Source of the DNA: RGIG3159 sp045640565
GTDB lineage: Bacteria > Bacillota > Clostridia > Oscillospirales > Oscillospiraceae
Length of the DNA stretch: 64,000 nt
Assembly: GCA_045640565.1 (NCBI GenBank)
Contig: JAZUFG010000076.1
Span: 5,799-69,798, forward strand
Reading direction: 5' to 3'
Below are positions 24,635 to 32,797 of the stretch, in pieces. The notes below the pieces were generated by a model. It did no database searches, had not been told where the DNA came from, and saw only the letters and a program-made list of their open reading frames with translations. Within the stretch, counting starts at the first letter, position 1, and each line of letters begins with the position of its first letter. A program made the translations under genes and the position numbers.

Positions 24635-26650
24635 TTATTTCAGAATCAAAGCAACAACGGCTGCTGCATCCTTCGTATCAACGGTGGCGTCACCGTTCAT
24701 ATCGGCACGCAGGAACTTTTCCATTGAACAAGCTGTGAAATCGCTGTAAACCGTATTATACAGGTTCCATACAAGCTGTGCATCGTTGATGCATAGCTTG
24801 TCCGTCATATTCACATCGCCTTCATAGCTGATGTTCGTTGCCGTGGCTGTTGCAAGACCGACCTTCGCGGCAATCTGCTCCTTCACTGTGGCCTCTGCCT
24901 CGGAGGAAATGACCAGATAGCAGTATGCTTCGTACTTGGAGGAGTAGAACATTGCGTTTCCGTCATAGGCAAAGATATTCCCGCTTTCCAGTGTACCCGT
25001 AACCTTGACGAGCCATGCGTTCTTGCCGCCATCGAGAGCAAGATACTTTGAAACATCAACACTCTTCTGCCCGACCTTTTCAACCGTGAACACGACATCA
25101 CCGGATACATTCTCTACGGTATAGGTATTGCCGGACTGCTTAACCTCTGCTGCAGTTCCGCCCATAGTGGCAGTTACGGTGTAGTCATAACCGGTCACAG
25201 GGGTCAGAGAAAGGACGGCATTGCCCGTTCTTGCGACCTGCGTGGGAACGGAAGCATCACCTGCGCCGCTGCCCGTCACAGACGCAGCATAATTATCCGG
25301 AAGAATAGCCTCTTTGGAAACGGTTACATCAATGTTTCCGGTAATGCTTGCACCGGGAATCGTATACTCATTGCCGACCGCCGAGTAGCCCGTGAAGGCC
25401 GTTCCGCCAATGGTGATTGCAATGGTGTAATTGTAACCGTCCTCGTTTCCTCTGGTGAAATGATAATCGGTGAGGTAGGTGGCTGATGATCCGTCAGAAG
25501 CCGTAATGTCGCCGGTGGAAGTGACCGTAAAGGTCTTGGGTGCTTTGGTTGCGCTGATAACGATCGGACCGGATGCAGTTTTGACCGTAAATGTGCCGTC
25601 CTTGTTATCAACAACACTGGCCGCGCTACCGTTCATCGTGGCAGTAAATGTGTAATTATAATTTTTGTCCTTTGCCGTGAAAGTGTAATCTGCTCCGCTT
25701 GCTGCAGAGGCAGCTCCGGTAAAATCATCCGACAGCGTTACGCGATACCCGCCGACAGTTACTTTGGTAGTATCGTCCTTGATCGTCGCCGCAGGGGCAT
25801 CCTGAGAAACAGCGTTGGAGTTTTTGTCGATCTTTGCCGCCGTCAGTTTAACGGAAGTATCTCCGGAAGCAATGCCTTTGAATGTAAGCGTTACGGGAGT
25901 GGTAAACGCTTTGTTGCTGCCATAACCCGTAACAACGAGCTTATTAGTCTCACTGCTCTTAACATTGACACCATCGTCGGCAGAAAGATATTGCAGTATG
26001 GTCGAATCATAACTCAACTCATAGTAGTAGGAGTTATAGAATGTTTCTGTTTCAGAGGAAGCGCTGATCTGAACAGATACGTCTTCGCCAAGCATCGTTT
26101 CCTCATCGCTGCCCATAGAAGCAGCATAATCGCTGCCGGAGGCCGCCGTGCCCGTTACGGTCAGAGTTACTTCATTGGAAGTTGCTTTTGACGCCCAAGA
26201 TGTTCCGCCGTAATCAACATATGCATTAATCTCGCTGAAGGAAAGCTTATAGCCTCCGGGCGCCGTGCCTTCCGGAATCTTCACCGTAATTTCGGCAATT
26301 TTTGCGACGGACTCAACATCTTCCGCATCGGGAGAATTCCAGCTTACCTTAGCCTGATTCTCGGCATAATTTTTGTTGTAGTTTGCCCCTGTAAAAGTGA
26401 TTTGGGAATCGCCGCTCGCAAAGGCGGTGATCTCCAAGCCTGCGGGGCAGTTGATAATGTAGTCAAATGCGCCAAAGGTGGAAGCTGTGCTGGGGGCAAG
26501 GGTAAGCACGACAGTCTGATCCTGGTCATTAGAAACCTGCCCCTTATCCAAAGCAGCTATCCAAGTAACCTCATTCCCCGCAAAAGCATTCGCGGTTAAG
26601 CCAAAGAGTAAAGTCAGTGCTAACACAAGAGATAAAATTTTCTTTTTCAT
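24635..26650 (-). CDS. Secreted protein with cohesin-like modules and C-terminal dockerin
   Basis: The 671-residue precursor has a signal peptide (cleavage after ANAFA), two cohesin-like domains (about 27-145 and 160-290), three short repeats of a YxFTxxxxxGYNYT...V type (about 305-540), and a C-terminal dockerin-like pair. The second dockerin loop, DMNGDATVDTKD, is canonical; the first, DVNMTDKLCIND, has an insertion. A protein with both module types can act as an adaptor linking a dockerin partner to a cohesin partner. The start follows AAGAAGGGAA. Neighbours carry the complementary modules. Confidence 0.85.
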   Translation of the reverse strand: MKKKILSLVLALTLLFGLTANAFAGNEVTWIAALDKGQVSNDQDQTVVLTLAPSTASTFGAFDYIINCPAGLEITAFASGDSQITFTGANYNKNYAENQAKVSWNSPDAEDVESVAKIAEITVKIPEGTAPGGYKLSFSEINAYVDYGGTSWASKATSNEVTLTVTGTAASGSDYAASMGSDEETMLGEDVSVQISASSETETFYNSYYYELSYDSTILQYLSADDGVNVKSSETNKLVVTGYGSNKAFTTPVTLTFKGIASGDTSVKLTAAKIDKNSNAVSQDAPAATIKDDTTKVTVGGYRVTLSDDFTGAASAASGADYTFTAKDKNYNYTFTATMNGSAASVVDNKDGTFTVKTASGPIVISATKAPKTFTVTSTGDITASDGSSATYLTDYHFTRGNEDGYNYTIAITIGGTAFTGYSAVGNEYTIPGASITGNIDVTVSKEAILPDNYAASVTGSGAGDASVPTQVARTGNAVLSLTPVTGYDYTVTATMGGTAAEVKQSGNTYTVENVSGDVVFTVEKVGQKSVDVSKYLALDGGKNAWLVKVTGTLESGNIFAYDGNAMFYSSKYEAYCYLVISSEAEATVKEQIAAKVGLATATATNISYEGDVNMTDKLCINDAQLVWNLYNTVYSDFTACSMEKFLRADMNGDATVDTKDAAAVVALILK

Positions 26651-26709
26651 ACTGTTTCCCTTCTTTAAAATATTTGCTCCCTTATAGGGTTATGCATAAT
26701 ATGATACGG

Positions 26710-29254
26710 TTACCAAGAAAGTGTAACCTTTTTGAGAATCGCAGCGTTGAGCCTGGAAATGTCACCCGAGCTCAAGTCACCGTCGCCATTCACATCGCAG
26801 GCAAGAGTACTCAACGGAGGCAAATCAACCTTACGGAGTATTCCGGCGTTGAGTCTTGATACATCGCCTGAGCTCAGGTCACCGTCGCCGTTGGAGTCGC
26901 CGAAGATACTGCAAGCCACAACTGTGTCCTCATCGGCAATGTTCACATCAAAGCTGTAAGAACCGTCGCCATTTGCGCTCGCTTTTAGGCGGGTATAGGT
27001 CGCGCCACCGTCATAACTCACTGCGAGTACGCAGGGGCGCTCCGCCGCAACCGAGAATGTATTTTCGCCAATTGCCCACCCCCCATCCGGCGCTGTGATA
27101 CTAGGAAACGGATTTTGCATTGCTGCCGAGAATGACTGCACCCGCTGCGGAATCATAATACCCACCGGATACGGATGAGATTCGGGAAAGATAATTCTCT
27201 CCTACAATTTCGGATAAATCCAAATAATAAAGTCCATTTTTCTCCTCTTTTACTTGGAGAAAAACTACTGCAGATACAGCGCCGTAGTAATTACTTATGG
27301 TACAATCATTTGGAAAAAGTAACTTATAAATATTGTTTTGACTAAAATAGAAGTATCTCAACTCTGTACAAGACTCTAAATTGACCTTCGAAAATTGATT
27401 ATTTGAAATATTGAGGTTGTACAAGTTCTTAGCGGAATTGAAATCAACCTCTTTCAACGCGTTGGAAGAACAATCTAGGGAAGTAACTGCGCAGGTGCTT
27501 GGCAGCAGCAAGGCTGCGATTTTGTTGTTTGAACAGTCTACACTAGATAATTTACTGTTCTTCCGCAAATCAAGCTGAGATAAATCACAGCCATAGCAAT
27601 ATAGGGACTCTAATTCAGATAAGTCGCCCAAATCTAAAGATGAAATAGGTTGATTTTCACAATAGAGGTACTGAAGGTTTTCAAAATAGGAGATCCCTGT
27701 CAAGTCGCTAACTGTGCCCCAATTATCCCATGAATTTACCCTAACTTCCAAAACCGCCAGAGCTTCACTTTCAGAAAGATACCCATCGTGATCCGTATCA
27801 AAATTTGTCAGGACATAATTTCTAAAATTATTATCCGGGAAGCTTTCCGCCGTAATTTCAACATTCAGATTCTTTTTCCCGCATTCTATGCAAACCCCAG
27901 AAATATCGTATTGGTGTTCGCTAACCGCATATACGGCCTTCGGTGTAAATTCTGCTTCGTTTGAAACGATATGAACATAATCCCCAGGAATAAGAATCTC
28001 TCTTGTTTCCCAAAAATTGCGATTTGTTAAGGTAAAAATACAATTTGAGCTCTTATCAAAGAAATCAATAGTATTTGATTCATCTCCACAGTAATAAAAA
28101 TATTCTGGCAAAATCAAAAGGTAATCTGCCCCTAAATACGACAATTCACACTCGTGGCGCAAAACAGAAGCAGACGGACCGAGCTCCGTATACGAGATGT
28201 CCAACGCGGTTGAATTCAAAGGGGCAACAATTTCCTCTCTTGCCATCCCACAGCGGCTACATGTAAACAACTCTGTCCCCGTTGCCTTACATGATGGAGC
28301 CTTAGTTGTTACACCCACATTCCACGAATGTTCTCCTCCAAGCGCTGGGATGTATTCTGTTTCAACTCCTCCACATATTGAACAGAAACATTCCTTTCCT
28401 CCCTGGTCCTTGCATGTTGGGTTTGAATACACAGACCACTCCGACCAAATATGATCACAGATGCTTGTGAAATTACAATAATGGCTAACCCAAGTTAAGC
28501 AAGGGCAAGCATCGGAGTACTCGTCCATTAGGGTATTCCAGTTTTCTTCAGAGCCTCCATAGTAAAGGCGAGGACGTGAGTCAGAAAAAATAATCGCCTC
28601 AAATGCAAGAGCCGATAGGCTGGCTGGAAGAAACAAATCTTTAAGACCTTCGCAATTTCGGAATGCCCAAGTTCCTATAGATGTAATTCCTTCGCTTATC
28701 GTCAGGGTTTTGAAACCAATGAGATTCCACGGCGTTTCTACAGGATTATGATTCATGCCTTTAACAATGTCATAACTCCAAATACTACCAGAACCGGATA
28801 CCGTCATATTATGCTCGGAATCAATAACCCACGATGCACTTTCCCCGCAATTTCCACGAAAGGACCCATCTTTTTCTTGAAGGCTTTCAGCCGAAACTGT
28901 AATCGTTATTTCCGAATCTGCGGGAGCACAGAATTTCTTTGATTCTCCAATTTGCAGAAAAAACATTAATGTCGCATCTGCTGAGTAATGGCTTCCAAAA
29001 TTTTCTTCCACCCATACCCACTGATCACTTGCGGAAAACTTATATACTCCGACCTGATTAGCCGTGAAGGTATACTCTGTGTAAGGAAGTACTGTATTTT
29101 CGCCAAGAGATAATACGTTTTCTTCCACTTGAGCAGATAAAAGCAGGTTCTCATTCTCTGTTTCTGCTTTCTCTTCTATTGCAATAACTTGCAAAGGAAA
29201 CAGAGATAGTATCATTACAAGCGCCAAACACAGCGCAATAGCCCGTTTCTTCAT
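26710..29254 (-). pseudogene. LRR surface protein with C-terminal dockerin, split by a +1 frameshift
   Basis: The 5' frame (29254 to 27101) encodes a signal peptide, a beta-rich region, Cys-containing repeats (CKDQGGKECFCSICGG and CKATGTELFTCSRCGM), an EF-hand-like DTDHDGYLSESEA and leucine-rich repeats (about 490-650). It ends with TAG in the module that normally leads on to a stalk. The +1 frame opens within the last 65 bases and continues with the stalk and a textbook dockerin of two near-identical loops (DSNGDGDLSSGD and DVNGDGDLSSGD) down to 26710. The two parts clearly belong to one protein. A frameshift mutation, a sequencing error or a programmed shift cannot be separated here. The start at 29254 is chosen because GGAGG abuts the ATG at 29260. 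GC content is lower than in neighbouring regions. Confidence 0.8.
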
Positions 29255-29427
29255 TGACATCCTCCATCGGCGTTTAGATACAATTCAGCAAAGAAATCAT
29301 AAAAAGGAAAACAGGTTGGCATCCTCAAATACCAATACACCTTAATCCTTGGAACAAGAATGCTTATCTTGGTTTTTTCCTATCCTTGACGAACATGGAT
29401 ATACTCCAACTCATGGTAAATATAGCC

Positions 29428-29504
29428 CGAATACGGGCAATTGTCAATGTACGAACAATAAATTATTTTATTCCTTGTACAAAAATCAACGGGCGTATTC
29501 GGGT
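29428..29504. promoter_or_regulatory. Paired CCCGAATACG inverted repeats upstream of the XRE gene
   Basis: GCCCGAATACGGGC (29428-29441) and GGGCGTATTCGGGT (29491-29504) are inverted copies flanking about 50 bp of AT-rich DNA. The second copy ends a few bases before the regulator gene. The layout suggests autoregulation by the small XRE protein. The rest of 29255-29427 holds nothing else recognisable. Confidence 0.5.
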
Positions 29505-29511
29505 GTGAAGG

Positions 29512-29715
29512 ATGATTTGCTTTGAAAAGTTATTCATAACAATGAAAGAGCGCGGAATATCACAGTATAAGCTTATAAAAGAGTATAAAATAAGCACAGG
29601 GCAACTTGACCGCCTGCGCAAGAATGAAAATATAAGCACCTATACTCTGAATCAGTTATGCAAGATTCTTGATTGTTCGCTGGAAGATATTGCAGAGTAT
29701 AAAAAGGACCCTTAG
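29512..29715 (+). CDS. Small XRE-family transcriptional regulator
   Basis: The 67-residue protein is almost entirely a Cro/C1-type helix-turn-helix: MKERGISQYKLIKEYKIS followed by the recognition helix TGQLDRLRKNENIS and LCKILDCSLEDI. Similar stand-alone proteins are common in Clostridia, often on mobile elements. The start at 29512 is preceded by GAAGGATG; the internal ATG at 29539 would remove part of helix 1. A strong terminator lies 100 bases downstream. The target is probably its own upstream inverted repeats. Confidence 0.85.
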   Translation: MICFEKLFITMKERGISQYKLIKEYKISTGQLDRLRKNENISTYTLNQLCKILDCSLEDIAEYKKDP

Positions 29716-29815
29716 CTTTGATAGCAGTTGGAAATGAAAAACGTTACGGCAAGCAAAAAACAAAAGGTATTTTACTCAGCGACATTATGCAGTGGCAAGA
29801 ATGGAAGGACGGATA

Positions 29816-29856
29816 GGCAAAGGCGAGAGGATACGGTACCCTCTCGCCTTTGCTTT
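29816..29856 (+). terminator. Terminator after the XRE gene
   Basis: A perfect 14-bp stem GCAAAGGCGAGAGG/CCTCTCGCCTTTGC is followed by TTTTTT. Confidence 0.92.
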
Positions 29857-29899
29857 TTTCCGCTTCCGGAATTCCATAAAATGCTGAAAAGGGGAGAAT

Positions 29900-30162
29900 T
29901 GGGGTGAGGCTGGGTGAGGCAAAGCCACAGAAACTCTACCACGAAAAAGCTAGATATATCAAGGACTTTTGAGATTTTGGTAGAGGAAGTAGAGGCATTT
30001 TCAAGTTCTCGCGCGAGCTCAAAATAGGCAGTTCCCGGAAATGGGTGTGGGGAAAAATAAAAATAGGCAGGAGAATTTCAGATTACTTCTACTTCCTCTA
30101 CCTAAATACGGAAATTCCTTGCGGCATAAGAGAAAACATAGGTAGAGGCAATCCGGGTGATC
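29900..30162. repeat. Intergenic element, copy 2 (GGTAGAGG word)
   Basis: This shares the backbone of the element at 21561-21858: CGAAAAAGCTAGATATATCA, GATTTTGGTAG, CTCGCGCGAGCT, GGAAATGGGTG, TTGCGGCATAAGAGAAA. Its inverted arms (29974-29994 and 30087-30107) match at 19 of 21 positions and read GGTAGAGG where copy 1 reads GGTAGCAG. A further copy of the word lies at about 30139. With the terminators at 29816-29856 and 30220-30257 this accounts for most of the 607-base gap between the XRE gene and the membrane protein. Confidence 0.75.
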
Positions 30163-30219
30163 TTCACCTCAAGCTCACCCTGCTTCGACCCTGAATCCTT
30201 GTGATCGCCGCAATCGCAA

Positions 30220-30257
30220 AGAAAAGGCATAGCCGATCCTGTGATCGACCATGCCTT
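30220..30257 (-). terminator. Terminator of the 191-residue membrane protein gene
   Basis: On the minus strand a 15-bp stem (AAGGCATGGTCGATC with GATCGGCTATGCCTT, G-U pairs allowed) closes a 4-nt loop and is followed by TTCTTT. A second hairpin (GCTGCG-ATC-CGCAGC) lies closer to the stop. Confidence 0.75.
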
Positions 30258-30322
30258 GATGCTGTATCCATATAAAGGGGCCCGCTGCGATCCGCAGCTG
30301 CCCTTAAGGGTCATTCAAACGA

Positions 30323-30898
30323 TTACTTGGAGCCTCTGGCTGCCTTATCCTTGTACTTGATCAGAATCATGAAGAAAGCAGCCAATGCCATGAAGAATGC
30401 GGGAACACCGATGCAGCGGAGATAGAACTTCACGCCCATGGGATTGATAAAGGCATAGACAACGGAGATCAAAGCCAGAGCGGTGGCAACCAGGCAGCAG
30501 AGAACGGAGTTCTTCTTGCCGAAATCCTTGCAGAAAGCCAGCATGCAGAGAACTGCAAAGGAGATGGTAAGCTGCGCGATATAGAGGGTGGCAAATGCCT
30601 TGCCGGTCTCTTCGACGGAATTGACACTGGCCAGAATATTCACGAAGATGGCAATGGCAAAAACTACCAGGGCGAGCTTATAATCCTCTGCCGCGTCCTT
30701 CTTGCCGCCGCGAAGGATATAGAGCACGGCATACATGAATGCGAGCATATAGAATGCAAAAGAGAAATCAGAGAGGGCGCCTCCGCCATTATCAATCATG
30801 CCGAAGACCACGAGAACTGCAGCGATAAAGCCGATAATAGAAGCGGCAATCGTTGCAACATTCAACCCCTGATGAGCCGGTTTCTGATTAGGTTCCAT
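30323..30898 (-). CDS. Six-helix membrane protein of unknown function
   Basis: The 191-residue protein has about six membrane helices separated by short polar loops (RGGKKDAAEDYK, KDFGKKNS), and its C-terminus is basic (KYKDKAARGSK). I do not recognise a family. The start follows GGAAAGGAAAAG. It is a single-gene unit: the AcnX genes upstream on the same strand end far away from it, with an AT-rich gap of about 140 bases (30899-31041). Confidence 0.7.
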   Translation of the reverse strand: MEPNQKPAHQGLNVATIAASIIGFIAAVLVVFGMIDNGGGALSDFSFAFYMLAFMYAVLYILRGGKKDAAEDYKLALVVFAIAIFVNILASVNSVEETGKAFATLYIAQLTISFAVLCMLAFCKDFGKKNSVLCCLVATALALISVVYAFINPMGVKFYLRCIGVPAFFMALAAFFMILIKYKDKAARGSK

Positions 30899-31041
30899 AA
30901 TTCTTTTCCTTTCCTTTGAACGTCATGCGCTCACTTGCTCGTATTACTATATACCTATCTCGCTGATTCTGCAAGGTTTTTTTTCATAATAGGGCATTTC
31001 CCCCCGAAAAAAGAATCCATTTAAAGAAAGCGGGCCGCATT

Positions 31042-31506
31042 CTAGTCAACCGTTACCGTTCCATCCTCAGAAACGGTAATCATCATATCATCCTTTACAT
31101 AGTCCAAAAATTCCTGACCCAGGCAGTCAACGGTGACCAAAGGTTCCTCACACCAGTTGGCTGCAAGGACAGCGCCTGCTGCCGCCAGAGAGTCAATATG
31201 CTCCGAGAAAAGGAGGCAGGAGGGACATTTTCCCATGGACTTGGCAGCAAAGAGAACCATGCCGCCGGTGGTGGAGCCAATGGTCTGGGGCAGGCAGAGG
31301 GCCTTGCCCATCATGGGCTTGCGGTAAAGATCCAGGTTGTTCTGGTCATCGCATTCCACATGCTGATATTTCTTTCCGATAATGGGAAGTTCCCCGAACT
31401 GAAGGGCACCCTGAAAGGAAGCCAGGGTATTAAAACCGCCGTGGGAAACAAGGGCGGGAGCTTTGCAGGTTCCTGCAACGACCGGACGGCCTTTAAACTG
31501 CTTCAT
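31042..31506 (-). CDS. Aconitase X small (swivel, DUF126) subunit
   Basis: The 154-residue protein matches the AcnX swivel subunit. It has VVAGTCKAPALVSHGGFNTLASFQGAL near the N-terminus and the conserved LPQTIGSTTGGMVLF loop. Together with the large subunit encoded 6 bases upstream it should form an Fe-S dehydratase. Known AcnX members act on mevalonate 5-phosphate in archaea or on cis-3-hydroxy-L-proline in bacteria; which applies here is open. The start follows CAAGGAGG. It is the last gene of a three-gene operon. Confidence 0.9.
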   Translation of the reverse strand: MKQFKGRPVVAGTCKAPALVSHGGFNTLASFQGALQFGELPIIGKKYQHVECDDQNNLDLYRKPMMGKALCLPQTIGSTTGGMVLFAAKSMGKCPSCLLFSEHIDSLAAAGAVLAANWCEEPLVTVDCLGQEFLDYVKDDMMITVSEDGTVTVD

Positions 31507-31512
31507 TTTATT

Positions 31513-32781
31513 TTACCTCCTTGTGATCAGGGAGAGAATCTCTTCATCCGGATAGTAGCGGGCCGTGGTATAGGTCCTCAACTTGTTGGAGTTGGTGGCG
31601 ACAGCCATTTTCTTTGCCAGGGGGTTATTCATATACATCAGGGGGCAAATATTGCTGAGCACGATCCCCGTGGCTTCCAGTTCCTTGGCAAGAGGAGTCT
31701 TCTCAAAAGCTTCCTTGACACCGGGAGCGCAGGTGAAGACCGTGGGGACCGAAACCTTGCTGCGGCCGCTCTTCCTGAGAGCTTCCTGCACCTTCTCCGT
31801 CCACTCCTTCAGCTGGGGCAGGGAGAGATGGGGGCAGCCCACGAAGCAAAGCTGGGCTTTGGCAGAGGGATCCTTCCACATAACGGGATAGCTCTTGCGG
31901 ACTCTTTCCAGTTCCGCATCGTCGATCACATAGACACGGGCGTTCTCGGCGATCAAGGATTCTCCCTGCTCCAGGGCTTCGGGAGTCAGGTTTTCAATGT
32001 GATAGAGGCCCACTGCGCCGTTGGAGGCGGTGGCTGCACCGAAATCCTTCAGGTAAGCGCAGGTCTCTTCCGTGAGCTCGGTACCCAGCCAGCGGTCCAG
32101 GCCCTTGATATAGGGAACATCCTCCATGACCTTCATACCGATGGCAGAACCCAGGATCTGGGCCGTGGGCTTCTTTTCGCATTTGACCTCCACGATCCAG
32201 GTGGCTTTTCTTCCCGCATCCGTCAGAAGGCCAAAATAGGGAACATAGCCCGCAATGGAGCCGAAAAGCTCAATGATACCGGAATTTCGGTTGCAGCGGG
32301 CACCCAAAACAGAGTTTGCATAGACAACGGCGGAGGATTCCGCCCAGGAAAGGACCTCCCCCTTCTCGGGGCGGTTGCCGACCTCATCCAGATAGCAGGT
32401 GCAGGTATAGGCCTTGCTGTCCAGCAGCCCCAGCTTTTCAAGCTGCGCATCATAGCTATCCTGCGCGGAGTACATGAACTTTTTAAAGACAAAGTCCTTC
32501 AGGAAATCGGAGGGAACCTTGGGATCCAGGGGTTTGGGGTCCACTGTGAACTTCTGCCCGGAAACGGCCCCTTCCGCGATCAGCTTATCCATCATGGCAT
32601 AGACTGGCTTGAGTACGCCCAGGCCGAAGGAGGTGACCAGATGCCCCATTTTTCCGGTTACGGGAACCATCTTTTCCGCACCGAAGGCATCGCCGTACAT
32701 CACCAGGGTCTTCCAGACCTTGGCCATGGCCTCACCCTTGGAGCCATTCAGAATCGCTTGCTGTTCTTCTGTTAAATACAT
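31513..32781 (-). CDS. Aconitase X large (catalytic, DUF521) subunit
   Basis: The 422-residue protein is the AcnX catalytic part. Conserved stretches are MYLTEEQQAILNG at the start, CTCYLDEVGNRP, YANSVLGARCNRNSG, VGCPHLSLPQL and SNICPLMYMNNPL. Its cysteines include candidates for a [4Fe-4S] or [2Fe-2S] cluster. It is encoded 17 bases after an old-yellow-enzyme oxidoreductase gene and 6 bases before the small subunit, so the three are one operon. The substrate is not determined by these motifs. No mevalonate-pathway gene is nearby. Confidence 0.92.
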   Translation of the reverse strand: MYLTEEQQAILNGSKGEAMAKVWKTLVMYGDAFGAEKMVPVTGKMGHLVTSFGLGVLKPVYAMMDKLIAEGAVSGQKFTVDPKPLDPKVPSDFLKDFVFKKFMYSAQDSYDAQLEKLGLLDSKAYTCTCYLDEVGNRPEKGEVLSWAESSAVVYANSVLGARCNRNSGIIELFGSIAGYVPYFGLLTDAGRKATWIVEVKCEKKPTAQILGSAIGMKVMEDVPYIKGLDRWLGTELTEETCAYLKDFGAATASNGAVGLYHIENLTPEALEQGESLIAENARVYVIDDAELERVRKSYPVMWKDPSAKAQLCFVGCPHLSLPQLKEWTEKVQEALRKSGRSKVSVPTVFTCAPGVKEAFEKTPLAKELEATGIVLSNICPLMYMNNPLAKKMAVATNSNKLRTYTTARYYPDEEILSLITRR

Positions 32782-32797
32782 GGCTGTTCTCCTTTTT

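Noticed and set aside
29718..29816. Possible 32-codon ORF (TTG start) between the XRE gene and its terminator
   Set aside because: No ribosome binding site and no recognisable family; it may be the tail of a decayed gene but cannot be supported.
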